Source of the DNA: Hydrogenimonas cancrithermarum
Lineage (GTDB): Bacteria; Campylobacterota; Campylobacteria; Campylobacterales; Hydrogenimonadaceae
Assembly (NCBI RefSeq): GCF_030296055.1
Contig: NZ_AP027370.1
Location: forward strand, 1,192,501-1,256,500
Length of the DNA: 64,000 nt
Direction of reading: 5' to 3'
How positions within the stretch are numbered: position 1 is the first letter of the stretch; the number at the start of each line of letters is the position of its first letter. Made by a program: the position numbers and the translations under genes. Shown here piece by piece: positions 10,859 to 19,439 of the stretch. The notes under the pieces were generated by a model. That model was given only the letters and a program-made list of their open reading frames with translations, was not told the origin of the DNA and searched no databases.

Positions 10859-13258
10859 TTACACCTTTCTTATTTCAACATTGGTTTCATGCATTGCCGC
10901 ACCGCCATACACCGGTTCTACGGCATCTTCAATCACGGCATTGTCGTTACCGCCACTGCGATACGCCCAGGTCAGAGCCTCCGACTCTTCACCGAAGCCG
11001 TGAATGAAAAAGACCTGATCGGGTGCGATCTTCTCCGTCGGATACGCTTTGATGCGCGTTTTTCCGGCACGACTGGAGACTTCGATCAGATCGCCGAACC
11101 TGATCCCCATCTTTTTCGCGACACGTTTGTTGATCCAGATGTAGTTTTCATGGATCAGGTCGTGCAGCATCGCATTGTTGGCCGTACCGCTCTGCGTGAA
11201 CTGTGCATGACGCCCCGTCAGCATCCTGAATTTTCCTTCCGGGACGGTGTATTCGTACTCTTTGCGCCAGGTCGGCATCGGGTCGACACCCTTCTTGGCT
11301 ATACTTCTGAGATTGCACTCCACCTTTCCTGAAGGCGTTTTCGGTGCACCGCCCTGAACGGAGTAGGCTTTTTTCTCCTCCGGGTAGTAGACATGTTCAT
11401 TGACCGAAACCTGCTTGAAATACTCTTCGATTTTCGGGTAGAAGACACCGTGCTCTTTCAACGCTTCGTAGGCGCCGGGATAGCCGGAGACCGCATGCTC
11501 GTTCAACTCTTCCTGGCTCTGCTTGAACGGAATCGTCAAGTCGTACTCTTTGTAGACATCCTCTTCTCCCCTATCGGCAATCTCGTCCTGCACATCCTCA
11601 TCATACTTTTTCGTAATTTCGAAGAGCGGTTTGGAGATCTTTTCAGTCAATCCTCTCAAAATCTCGATGACCGGCTTGGTTTCGAACATCGGATCGATCA
11701 CTTTGTTTCGCACAGCGATCGCCGGTTCGGCACCACCGAACGTTTTGACAGGATCGGTTCGCTCGAGATAGGTGCACTCCGGCAGTACGACATCGGCGTA
11801 CATCACAGTATCGCTCGGCATCGTATCGATCGTAACGATTAGATCGAGCCCTTTGAGGAATTTGGCGGTCTTCGCGGTATTGGGCATATTCATCATCGGA
11901 TTGTGTTTGTAGACGAACAACCCTCTGACGGGATAGAGGCTTCTGCCCTCCAACACCCTGTTTCTGAAAGGAACCCATCCGCCGCCGCCGGAGACGATGG
12001 CGCAGTCGGCATATCCCGGTTTGCCTTTGGTACGGTCGACATCCACGCCCTCTGCCTGTGCGTACATCGGTGCGACCGTTTCATGCCCTTTGAGAGGAAG
12101 TTTCTTTCCGAAAATCAGTCCCCCTTTCGTATCGATACCGCCACCGAGTGCCTGGAAAATCGCCATGGCACGTCGAAGCTGGAAGTCATTTTTCGCAAAG
12201 GTACTTCGCCGTCCCGGATAATAGACCGCTTTTGGTGCATACGCCATGAAGTCACGTGCGATTTCATAGATATCTTTGGCGGCAATTCCCGTAATCTTCT
12301 CTGCCCATTCCGGCGTATATCCTTCGGCATAGATATGGTTTTTGTAAACATCGAAAGATTTGAAATATTTTTCGACATACGCTTTGTCGTAGAGTTCTTC
12401 GTTCAAAACGACATAGGTAAGCGCGAGAACGAACGCCAAGTCTGTACCCGGTTTGATTGGAAGCCACTTGTCCGCTTTCGCCGCAGTATTGGTGAATCGC
12501 GGATCGATGCAAATCAGTTTGGCACCGCGTCCCTTCGTCCGCTTGAAGAAATCCATCGTGTCGGGTGTAACGATCGCTTCGGCACGGTTGGCTCCCGCCA
12601 TGATGATATACTCCGCATTCTCGAGATCCGCCTGAGGGTACGTTCCCAGTGTGACGCCATAGCCTGAAACCACGGTCCTGAGACAGAGCGAGGCATGATT
12701 GAGCCAGTTGGAGGAGCCGAAACCTGTATAGAAGTTTTTAAAGGTATGTTCCGCCATACCTTCACCGGCACAGAAGACAAATGTCGAACGGTTGTCCTTC
12801 TCTTCCTCCAAAATCTGCTTCATCCCTTTGAACTTGTCGGTACCATTCCAAATCGCATCGTACGCTTCATCCCACGTCACGCGTTTGAATTTTCCCTCTC
12901 CTTTTTCGCCGATACGGATCATCGGGTACTTCAGCCTATCAGGGTCATAAAGTGCCTGGATACCGGCATTCCCGCGTGGACAGAGCATATTGCGCGACTT
13001 CGGGAACATCGGATTGGGGTTCAATTTTGTGACAACACCGTCTTCGACACGTGCAATCGCCGCACATTTGTTGACACACATTTCGCACAGGGTCGGAACG
13101 AGCACAGCCTTGCCCGTTCCTGTCTTCGTTGTAATAGAGAGCTCACCCTTCTCTTTCTCGTTGGAAAAAAGGTTGCTCGGCGCCATCGACATCCCGCCCA
13201 GTACGGTCATGGCGACGCTTCCTTGCAGAAAGCGTCTTCTGGAAACTTCGACCGCCAT
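10859..13258 (-). CDS. psrA: Molybdopterin oxidoreductase catalytic subunit (polysulfide/thiosulfate reductase PsrA/PhsA type)
   Basis: The 799-residue subunit has a Tat signal (SRRRFLQGSVAMTVLGG), an N-terminal [4Fe-4S] site (Cys58, Cys61, Cys65, Cys93) and, after HASLCL, Cys193 at the position of the Mo-coordinating cysteine of Psr/Phs enzymes. The C-terminal MGD-binding domain begins near MLTGRHAQF. The enzyme should face the periplasm and reduce polysulfide, sulfur or thiosulfate with electrons from menaquinol. Substrate cannot be read from sequence. First gene of the psrABC operon, with a perfect palindrome just upstream. The mod and moa/moe genes in this window supply its cofactor. Confidence 0.88.
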   Translation of the reverse strand: MAVEVSRRRFLQGSVAMTVLGGMSMAPSNLFSNEKEKGELSITTKTGTGKAVLVPTLCEMCVNKCAAIARVEDGVVTKLNPNPMFPKSRNMLCPRGNAGIQALYDPDRLKYPMIRIGEKGEGKFKRVTWDEAYDAIWNGTDKFKGMKQILEEEKDNRSTFVFCAGEGMAEHTFKNFYTGFGSSNWLNHASLCLRTVVSGYGVTLGTYPQADLENAEYIIMAGANRAEAIVTPDTMDFFKRTKGRGAKLICIDPRFTNTAAKADKWLPIKPGTDLAFVLALTYVVLNEELYDKAYVEKYFKSFDVYKNHIYAEGYTPEWAEKITGIAAKDIYEIARDFMAYAPKAVYYPGRRSTFAKNDFQLRRAMAIFQALGGGIDTKGGLIFGKKLPLKGHETVAPMYAQAEGVDVDRTKGKPGYADCAIVSGGGGWVPFRNRVLEGRSLYPVRGLFVYKHNPMMNMPNTAKTAKFLKGLDLIVTIDTMPSDTVMYADVVLPECTYLERTDPVKTFGGAEPAIAVRNKVIDPMFETKPVIEILRGLTEKISKPLFEITKKYDEDVQDEIADRGEEDVYKEYDLTIPFKQSQEELNEHAVSGYPGAYEALKEHGVFYPKIEEYFKQVSVNEHVYYPEEKKAYSVQGGAPKTPSGKVECNLRSIAKKGVDPMPTWRKEYEYTVPEGKFRMLTGRHAQFTQSGTANNAMLHDLIHENYIWINKRVAKKMGIRFGDLIEVSSRAGKTRIKAYPTEKIAPDQVFFIHGFGEESEALTWAYRSGGNDNAVIEDAVEPVYGGAAMHETNVEIRKV

Positions 13259-13284
13259 ATCTCCTCCTTTTTAATAATTAAATA

Positions 13285-13313
13285 ATAAATAAGATATATT
13301 TAATCTTATTTAT
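13285..13313. promoter_or_regulatory. Perfect 11-bp-arm palindrome upstream of psrA
   Basis: ATAAATAAGAT, a 7-base spacer, then ATCTTATTTAT, centred about 40 bases before the psrA start. Perfect arms in an otherwise AT-rich spacer suggest a dimeric regulator site. The regulator is unknown. Confidence 0.55.
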
Positions 13314-13680
13314 AATCTCAACTTAAATTTTAGTACAAATAAGCTTATACTATTCTTCTTATAACTTTTATCAAAAAAATTGATTATATAGAAAATTATT
13401 CAAAAGAATTCTTGATCAAAAGAATGACAGTTTTCAAAATTATTTATGAATAAACCGATATCAACGAAACATCATCGCTTTAAACTCGAAAAGAAACCGT
13501 TGGCGACGAGGCGAATCTTCGCGAAGACGGGCCACTTGTCGTACATGCATGCACTCTCTATCAGAACATCACGTCAAGAATGTGCGAATGAGGATGATTT
13601 TTAGTAAATGGTATGTATTCCGCTACGACGTCCGGATACTCTCAAAACTACCGGTAGTATCCACCGCATAACATAAAACA

Positions 13681-13719
13681 TAAATAAAAATAAACGCGGC
13701 AGTTCATCAGGACTGCCGC
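13681..13719 (-). terminator. Intrinsic terminator after the cytochrome c gene
   Basis: Read on the minus strand, GCGGCAGT-loop-ACTGCCGC (13712-13719 with 13696-13703) forms an 8-bp perfect stem. It is followed by a T-rich run (complement of 13681-13694). It lies 18 bases after the stop of the gene at 13737. Confidence 0.8.
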
Positions 13720-13736
13720 TGGTTGAGGGAAAATCG

Positions 13737-14084
13737 TTATTTCGCGTGGGGATTGAAAGAGTAGTAGAGATATTTTGCCATGGACTGAGGATCGACTTTG
13801 ATACCCTTCTTTCTTTCGAGTACTTTTAAGTTATGGGCCATTGCTTCATGCTGGGTGCCCTCAAAACTTTTCTCTTCGACATCCATCAAATCGTCGAAGA
13901 GTTCATTGATATCCTTGTCGTTGAGTGCCGGTCCTTTTTTTGCCGGATTTCCCTCTCCGTTTGAACCATGGCATTTTTTACAGAATTTCGCATAGATCTG
14001 TGCATTACTCATCTCGGCTGCCATCGCGCCGGCACTCAGTGCCGTCAAACATGCAACCGCTCCAACTATTTTACTGATTCGCAT
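13737..14084 (-). CDS. Small periplasmic cytochrome c, probable partner of the adjacent sulfide dehydrogenase
   Basis: The 115-residue product has a signal peptide ending near SAGAMAAE and one heme site, CKKCH, near residue 36, followed by a class I cytochrome c fold that includes PAKKGPALND. AAGGAG precedes the ATG at 14084; the ATG at 14138 is rejected. It lies 70 bases downstream of the Tat-exported flavoprotein gene, the arrangement of flavocytochrome c sulfide dehydrogenase. It therefore probably accepts electrons from sulfide oxidation. No axial methionine is certain by eye. Function is inferred from context. Confidence 0.8.
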   Translation of the reverse strand: MRISKIVGAVACLTALSAGAMAAEMSNAQIYAKFCKKCHGSNGEGNPAKKGPALNDKDINELFDDLMDVEEKSFEGTQHEAMAHNLKVLERKKGIKVDPQSMAKYLYYSFNPHAK

Positions 14085-14154
14085 CTTTTCTCCTTCTTCG
14101 GAAATATTTTTCATTTTAACGTTCAATCGTGTAATCATCGTGAATGATGTTCTC

Positions 14155-15645
14155 TTACATCAAGCCCCGCATCATCAGATTCCAATACATCGGCTTGAGC
14201 ATATAGAGGTCGAAAGCCCACCAAATCCATCGCGGTTCGCTCGGGTCGAGAGGGAAAGAGGGAGCAGGACCGTCATAGTTGAACTCCGCCAGCATGATTT
14301 TGCCATACTGTGTCTTGAGAGGGCAGACGGTATATCCATCAAATTTGGCAGTCGGTTCTTTGCCCTCCATCACGGCGATCAGGTTGTCTTGCAGAACCGG
14401 TCCATGGTGACGAGCCGATCCACCCGTTTTTCCGAGAGGAATTCCCAGAATATCTCCGATTCCGAAAACATTTTTGTATTTGATGTGCTGGAGCGTGTAG
14501 CGGTCCGCCGCCATCCATCCTTTTGCCGTTCCCTTCTGCCATCCGATCGGAGAATTCGCGACGGCGTCCACCGCTTTCATCGGAGGAACGATATGGATAA
14601 AGTCATATTTCATCTGCACTTTTTTGACCATCGGGATAACCTCGAACTCTTCGAGGTCCTCGTCCCACTCCCCTTTTTCGAGATAGTGGTAATTGTATGT
14701 CGCCATCTTTTTATCTGCGTCGATTCCGATCAGGTCGTAGCCGAATGCATCTTCGATGTTGCCGTAATCGACGGTGAGTTTCAGAAGTGTCTGGTTGTAG
14801 GATTTGATACCGAAAAGCTTTCCACCCTTTTTCGTAAAGGTGAATTTCGCATTGTCGTGGATATCCTTTCCTCCGAGCGGGCTGTTGCCGCGAAGCATAT
14901 CGTCACACAGATAGAGGATCTTCTGGGGTGCACCACCACACTTGATCGGCGTACTCGGCTGCGTACAGATGATCTGCAGCGGGTTGCCCGAATCTCTCTT
15001 TTCGGCCGCAGCGCGTACCTGCTTGAACCACTCCCATGTTGCGGTACCCCCTTTTGCCGTTCCGGCTTTCGGATCATTGAGGTAGACACTCGAAATCCCT
15101 TTCTGGCCGACGAGCTCGGGAGACATTCCCTCGATACGCTCGTAATCGTACTGCAGGCCCGTCGCGACCACGAGAAAATCGTAGTTTATTTTTCCGTTTT
15201 TCGCCGTTTCGACCAGATTGCTGTCAGGATCGAACGTTTTGACTTCGTCTTTGACCCATTTCACACCATCGGGCATCAGATCGCTGTTGGGCTTCTTGAT
15301 ATCCTCTTCCGTATAGAGGCCGGCCGCCATGAAGACCTGGCCCGGCTGGTAGAGATGAACGTCGTTCGGAGCGATCAGAACGATCTCGGCATTGGGAGCC
15401 GCTTTTCTCAGACGTGCCGCCGCCATGATACCGCCGGCTCCGCCACCGACGATAACGATTTTGGCCTTCTTGTCGCTGGAAGCCATCGCCGCCGTCGCCG
15501 CACTCGCGGAAGTGGGTGCCGTTCCCATCATAGTCGCCGCACCGCCGAGTCCCATCAGTTTTAGAGCGTCACGCCGGCTCATGCCATCTTTTTTCATGAG
15601 TTCCTCGATAACCTCTTGGCTATGTTTTAACATTTTTTTATCCAT
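14155..15645 (-). CDS. Tat-exported FAD-dependent sulfide dehydrogenase (FccB/SQR family)
   Basis: The 496-residue product has a Tat motif SRRDALKLMGLGG (23-35) and a dinucleotide-binding start KIVIVGGGAGG (62-72). Cys236 (IKCGGAPQK) and Cys441 (TVCPLKT) are a likely redox pair near the flavin. The second nucleotide-binding region includes VFGIGDILGIPLGKTGGSA. The last 25 residues are rich in Trp, Tyr and Met, resembling the membrane-binding tail of sulfide:quinone reductases rather than classical soluble FccB. It should oxidise sulfide in the periplasm, passing electrons to the neighbouring cytochrome c or to quinone. Confidence 0.82.
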   Translation of the reverse strand: MDKKMLKHSQEVIEELMKKDGMSRRDALKLMGLGGAATMMGTAPTSASAATAAMASSDKKAKIVIVGGGAGGIMAAARLRKAAPNAEIVLIAPNDVHLYQPGQVFMAAGLYTEEDIKKPNSDLMPDGVKWVKDEVKTFDPDSNLVETAKNGKINYDFLVVATGLQYDYERIEGMSPELVGQKGISSVYLNDPKAGTAKGGTATWEWFKQVRAAAEKRDSGNPLQIICTQPSTPIKCGGAPQKILYLCDDMLRGNSPLGGKDIHDNAKFTFTKKGGKLFGIKSYNQTLLKLTVDYGNIEDAFGYDLIGIDADKKMATYNYHYLEKGEWDEDLEEFEVIPMVKKVQMKYDFIHIVPPMKAVDAVANSPIGWQKGTAKGWMAADRYTLQHIKYKNVFGIGDILGIPLGKTGGSARHHGPVLQDNLIAVMEGKEPTAKFDGYTVCPLKTQYGKIMLAEFNYDGPAPSFPLDPSEPRWIWWAFDLYMLKPMYWNLMMRGLM

Positions 15646-15717
15646 ACCATAACTCCTGTTTTTGTAACGAATGTTAATATTATATTCATACTAGGTAAAA
15701 ATTATCTTATTTCTTCA

Positions 15718-17295
15718 TCAATGTATTTTATCGATGAGCATCTGAACCGACCGTTTGTTGTTGAATTCATTGATCTGCAAAGAGCCCGTAACTGCGACTT
15801 TCTGACCGATTTCGACCATTTTTTCGTATCCAAATTGAATCGCCTGGAGCTTTCTATCCGAACTTCCGAGAATCAGTTTCAGATGATTTTTTTCTGCACC
15901 GATCACTCTTGCATCAATTATACTGATATCTTTAATAAGAAATCTTGGCTTGATATTGGCCTCACCATAAGGCTCGAATCTGGAGAGAATCTCCATCAAC
16001 TCCCAATCCACTTCGGTGATGGGGAGTTCTCCCATCAGATGCTCTTTCGGAAAGAAGAGTTCCGGATCGAGCGCAGAAGCCGTTTTACACAATGCGGCAC
16101 GGAAAGCATCCACCCTCTCGGCATCGAGCCTCAATCCGGCCGCCATTTTATGCCCTCCGAAACCATCGAGATATCCGCTGCAATCGTCGAGAAGGGAAAA
16201 AAGGTCGACCTCGCCGATACTTCTGCCGCTTCCTTTGGCCACACCATTCTCTATGGAAAGGACGATGGCCGGCTTTTTGAAACGATCCACCAGTCGGGAT
16301 GCCACGATACCGACGACACCGTCGTGCCACCCCTCCCCTGCCACGACGATGACAGAATCGGACGGATTGGCCATGGCGAAAGCTGCTTCGGTCGTCTCCG
16401 TTTCGATTCGCCTTCGCATCTGGTTGAGATTGTCGAGCTCCATCCACTCCCTGCTCGCATCGCTGAGCGTTTTGGCTCTCAAAAACCTCAGCGCGATCGA
16501 CGCATCCTCCATTCGTCCTGCACTATTGATGCGGGGAGCGATGCCATAACCGATATCTTCTGCACCGAAACGGCTCTTGCCAAGATAGGCGCGTACCGCT
16601 TCGAAAGCGGGGCGCTGCGATATCGAGAGCATCTCGATCCCCTTTTTCACGAGTGGCCGGTTGATCGATGTCAGCGGCATCACATCGGCGACGATCGCCA
16701 ATGCGAGCAGATCGAGAAATCTCCCCATCCTAAGATCGAGGCCCAACCGCTGTTTCAGCGCACCGATCAGAAACCATGCCACCTGCGCCCCACAGATTTC
16801 GGGATAGGCGAAACTGCACTCCTCTTTTTTTGGATTGACGATGGCATAGGCATCGGGAAGCGTTTCGGAAGGGGTGTGGTGGTCCGTAATGATCAAATCG
16901 ATACCGCGCCTTCTGCAAACCTCCGCCGCATCGATCGCGGTGATGCCGTTGTCGACAGTCATCACGACATCCGCATCGACCCTCTCCAGGATTTTCGGAG
17001 AAATGCCGTATCCGTCACGGAACCGGTTGGGGATAATCACTTCGACCGGATATCCGATGATTTCGAAAAACTCCTCCATCAGTGCCGAAGAGACGACACC
17101 GTCGACATCGTAGTCGCCAATGACGACGATGCGCTCTTTGCGTTCGATCGCCTTCACGATGCGTTCGGCGGCACGTTCCATGTCGTGAAGTTCGAAAGGG
17201 CTGGGGAGCTCTTTGAGGGTTTTGAAGCCATCATCGAATCGCGCCGCGAGAAGTGCGGCGATCTTCGCTTTTGTCAAACGCGGCAGATTACTCAT
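15718..17295 (-). CDS. recJ: Single-stranded-DNA exonuclease RecJ
   Basis: The 525-residue DHH-superfamily nuclease has the motif series [17 protein letters not shown] near residue 57, [11 protein letters not shown] near 112 and ITDHHTPSE near 136. A DHHA1 domain with [11 protein letters not shown] sits near 375. It degrades 5' single-stranded ends in recombination and repair. Its start overlaps the pyrG stop by 8 bases, so the two are translated together. RecJ in this phylum is slightly shorter than the 577-residue E. coli enzyme. Confidence 0.94.
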   Translation of the reverse strand: MSNLPRLTKAKIAALLAARFDDGFKTLKELPSPFELHDMERAAERIVKAIERKERIVVIGDYDVDGVVSSALMEEFFEIIGYPVEVIIPNRFRDGYGISPKILERVDADVVMTVDNGITAIDAAEVCRRRGIDLIITDHHTPSETLPDAYAIVNPKKEECSFAYPEICGAQVAWFLIGALKQRLGLDLRMGRFLDLLALAIVADVMPLTSINRPLVKKGIEMLSISQRPAFEAVRAYLGKSRFGAEDIGYGIAPRINSAGRMEDASIALRFLRAKTLSDASREWMELDNLNQMRRRIETETTEAAFAMANPSDSVIVVAGEGWHDGVVGIVASRLVDRFKKPAIVLSIENGVAKGSGRSIGEVDLFSLLDDCSGYLDGFGGHKMAAGLRLDAERVDAFRAALCKTASALDPELFFPKEHLMGELPITEVDWELMEILSRFEPYGEANIKPRFLIKDISIIDARVIGAEKNHLKLILGSSDRKLQAIQFGYEKMVEIGQKVAVTGSLQINEFNNKRSVQMLIDKIH

Positions 17296-18922
17296 TCTCG
17301 GCGTTTTTCGCCGTCAATGCCGCATTGGCAAATGCGAGGATGGAAGGGTTGGGATTTTGCAGGCGCGAAGTGAATTCGGGATGAAACTGCACACCCAGGA
17401 ACCATGGATGCTCTTTCACTTCCACAGCCTCGATCAGGCCGTTGGATTCACCGGAAACGATCATGCCCGCATTTTCGAGTCGCTCGCGGTAAGCCGGGTT
17501 CGCTTCGTAGCGATGGCGGTGGCGCTCGTAGATGATCTTTTTGCCACCGTAAGCCTCAAAGAGTTTCGTCCCCTCCTTGATCTCGCATGGGTAGGCACCC
17601 AGACGCATCGTGCCACCAAGCGGGCTTTTGTGGGTACGCACCTGTTTCTCTCCGGACTGGTCGATGAATTCGTCGATCAGATAGATAACCGGCTCTTTGG
17701 TTTCGGGATCGAACTCGACCGAGTTGGCCTCTTCGATACCGAGGACGTTGCGTGCGTACTCGATAAGGCTGAGCTGCATGCCCAGACAGATTCCGAGATA
17801 GGGAATCTTGTTCTCCCTGGCATGGCGAATCGCCATTATCTTTCCTTCGACACCCCGAACACCGAAACCGCCGGCGACCAGAATGCCGTCCACTTCGCCG
17901 ATCGTCTCCTCGATCCCCTTCTCCTCGACATCTTCACTGTCGACCCAGTGGATGTTGATTTTCGTATCGAGTGCCGCACCGGCATGGATCAGCGCTTCGG
18001 TCAAAGATTTATAAGACTCTTTGAGATTCAGATATTTGCCGACGAAAGCAATCGTGATCTCGTCACGCGGCGCGATGATACGCTTGACCAGAATGTCCCA
18101 CTCTTCCATATTGGGTTCTTTGTCGGCCAGGTGGAAACGTTTGGTCAGCGGATGCATAATCCCGTCTTTGAGGAAGTTGAGCGGCACCTGATAGATCGTC
18201 GGCGCATCCATACACTCGATGACGCTGTCCATATCGACGTCGCAGCTCATCGCGATCTTGCGGCGAAGCTCTTTGGGCAGCGGTTTTTCACAGCGCGCGA
18301 TGATCATATGCGGGGTGATACCGATACGGCGGAGCTCCTGCACACTGTGCTGGGTCGGCTTCGTTTTCAGTTCGCCCGCCGCTTTGATGTAAGGCACGAG
18401 CGTGACGTGGATGTTGATGACACGTTCACTACCGAGTTCATGCTTGATCTGACGGATCGTCTCGAGAAACGGCAGCCCCTCGATATCGCCGACCGTTCCG
18501 CCGAGCTCCACGATCAAGACGTCTTTGCCTTTTCCGGCATCGAAGATGCGCTGCTTCACTTCACCGACAATGTGCGGGACAACCTGGATCGTCTTGCCCA
18601 GATACTCCCCTTTGCGCTCCTTCGTCAAAACGGTATGATAGATCTGGCCGGTCGTGAAGTTGTTCTTTTTGCTCAGATCGACGTTCAAAAAGCGTTCGTA
18701 ATGCCCCAGGTCGAGGTCTGTCTCCGCGCCGTCTGCGGTGACGAAAACCTCGCCGTGCTCAAGTGGGCTCATCGTGCCCGGGTCCATATTCAGATATGGA
18801 TCCATCTTCAGAATGGAGACATCGAGTCCCGTCTGCTTCAGAAGCGTTCCCACGCTCGCTGCCGTGATCCCTTTTCCAAGAGAGCTGAGAACCCCACCGG
18901 TTACAAAGATATATTTGGTCAT
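17288..18922 (-). CDS. pyrG: CTP synthase
   Basis: The 544-residue enzyme begins [18 protein letters not shown], the synthetase signature. Its C-terminal glutaminase domain contains the nucleophile loop [10 protein letters not shown] near residue 380 and the His-Pro-Glu motif in QFHPEF. It aminates UTP to CTP using glutamine. GAGG lies five bases before the ATG. The pyrG-recJ pairing is common in Campylobacterota. Length and motifs are complete. Confidence 0.97.
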   Translation of the reverse strand: MTKYIFVTGGVLSSLGKGITAASVGTLLKQTGLDVSILKMDPYLNMDPGTMSPLEHGEVFVTADGAETDLDLGHYERFLNVDLSKKNNFTTGQIYHTVLTKERKGEYLGKTIQVVPHIVGEVKQRIFDAGKGKDVLIVELGGTVGDIEGLPFLETIRQIKHELGSERVINIHVTLVPYIKAAGELKTKPTQHSVQELRRIGITPHMIIARCEKPLPKELRRKIAMSCDVDMDSVIECMDAPTIYQVPLNFLKDGIMHPLTKRFHLADKEPNMEEWDILVKRIIAPRDEITIAFVGKYLNLKESYKSLTEALIHAGAALDTKINIHWVDSEDVEEKGIEETIGEVDGILVAGGFGVRGVEGKIMAIRHARENKIPYLGICLGMQLSLIEYARNVLGIEEANSVEFDPETKEPVIYLIDEFIDQSGEKQVRTHKSPLGGTMRLGAYPCEIKEGTKLFEAYGGKKIIYERHRHRYEANPAYRERLENAGMIVSGESNGLIEAVEVKEHPWFLGVQFHPEFTSRLQNPNPSILAFANAALTAKNAENE

Positions 18923-18967
18923 GTACGCCTCGCCATAAAGTAGTTGGGTTATTTTAACAAACCGCCA

Positions 18968-19438
18968 CTAAGAGACGCCTTGCACAAAAAGCAGCCAGTA
19001 GACGCCAAGCCCCATCAGCGATGTAAGGGCCATGCCGACAAAAACCCACCGGCCGATACGTCTATGGGCAGCGAACATCGGCTGCCGCTGTCGAAACGTT
19101 TTGAGCGAACGGATCACCAAGTAACCCCACGCGACAACGGCAACCAGTGCAACGGTGACATGGACGACCATGTAAAGTGCCATGGCCGTTTCGGGTATCG
19201 ATGTCCGGGCGATGTAGTATCGATATCCGCCATCGATGCGCACGCCCACTTCGAAAAAGAGCACCATCGCCATTGTCGCTGCGAACAGTGCTGTCTGCAT
19301 ATGGGCATGCAGACGCAACCGCCGTCGGACCGCAAGCATGACAGCACCGCCCATCAGCAACGGAAGCAGTGTAAAATAGAGTGTCGCCAAATCCATGTAA
19401 AACGGTGCAGCGGTACCGAAAAATCCCGTTTCGAACAT
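18968..19438 (-). CDS. DUF420-like four-helix membrane protein
   Basis: The 156-residue product starts MFETGFFGTAAPFYMDLATL. It has four hydrophobic helices (about 12-32, 44-63, 82-106 and 130-150), with histidines at LRLHAHMQ and MFAAHRRIG. The layout resembles DUF420/CtaM proteins, which are linked to heme-copper oxidase maturation in Gram-positive bacteria; whether that holds here is unknown. The start 2 bases after the Kef-type gene stop implies co-transcription, so a longer frame from 19522 is not used. Confidence 0.65.
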   Translation of the reverse strand: MFETGFFGTAAPFYMDLATLYFTLLPLLMGGAVMLAVRRRLRLHAHMQTALFAATMAMVLFFEVGVRIDGGYRYYIARTSIPETAMALYMVVHVTVALVAVVAWGYLVIRSLKTFRQRQPMFAAHRRIGRWVFVGMALTSLMGLGVYWLLFVQGVS

Positions 19439-19439
19439 C

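Larger units (their letters stand above)
13259..13736. other. 478-base spacer between psrA and the cytochrome c gene
   Basis: Positions 13259-13445 are strongly AT-rich and include the psrA palindrome. Positions 13446-13660 have more ordinary composition and contain open frames of 52 codons (plus, 13446-13604) and 24 codons (minus, 13472-13546), neither with a ribosome site. A perfect 12-bp palindrome ACTACCGGTAGT lies at 13647-13658. The last 50 bases hold the terminator of the cytochrome c gene. I see no complete gene; the GC-richer part may be a degraded one. Confidence 0.55.

Noticed and set aside
14140-15564. 474-codon open frame opposite the sulfide dehydrogenase gene
   Set aside because: Exact antisense of a gene with clear FAD and Tat motifs. 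The product has no recognisable motif and shows the Arg/His/Asp-rich composition typical of antisense frames here.
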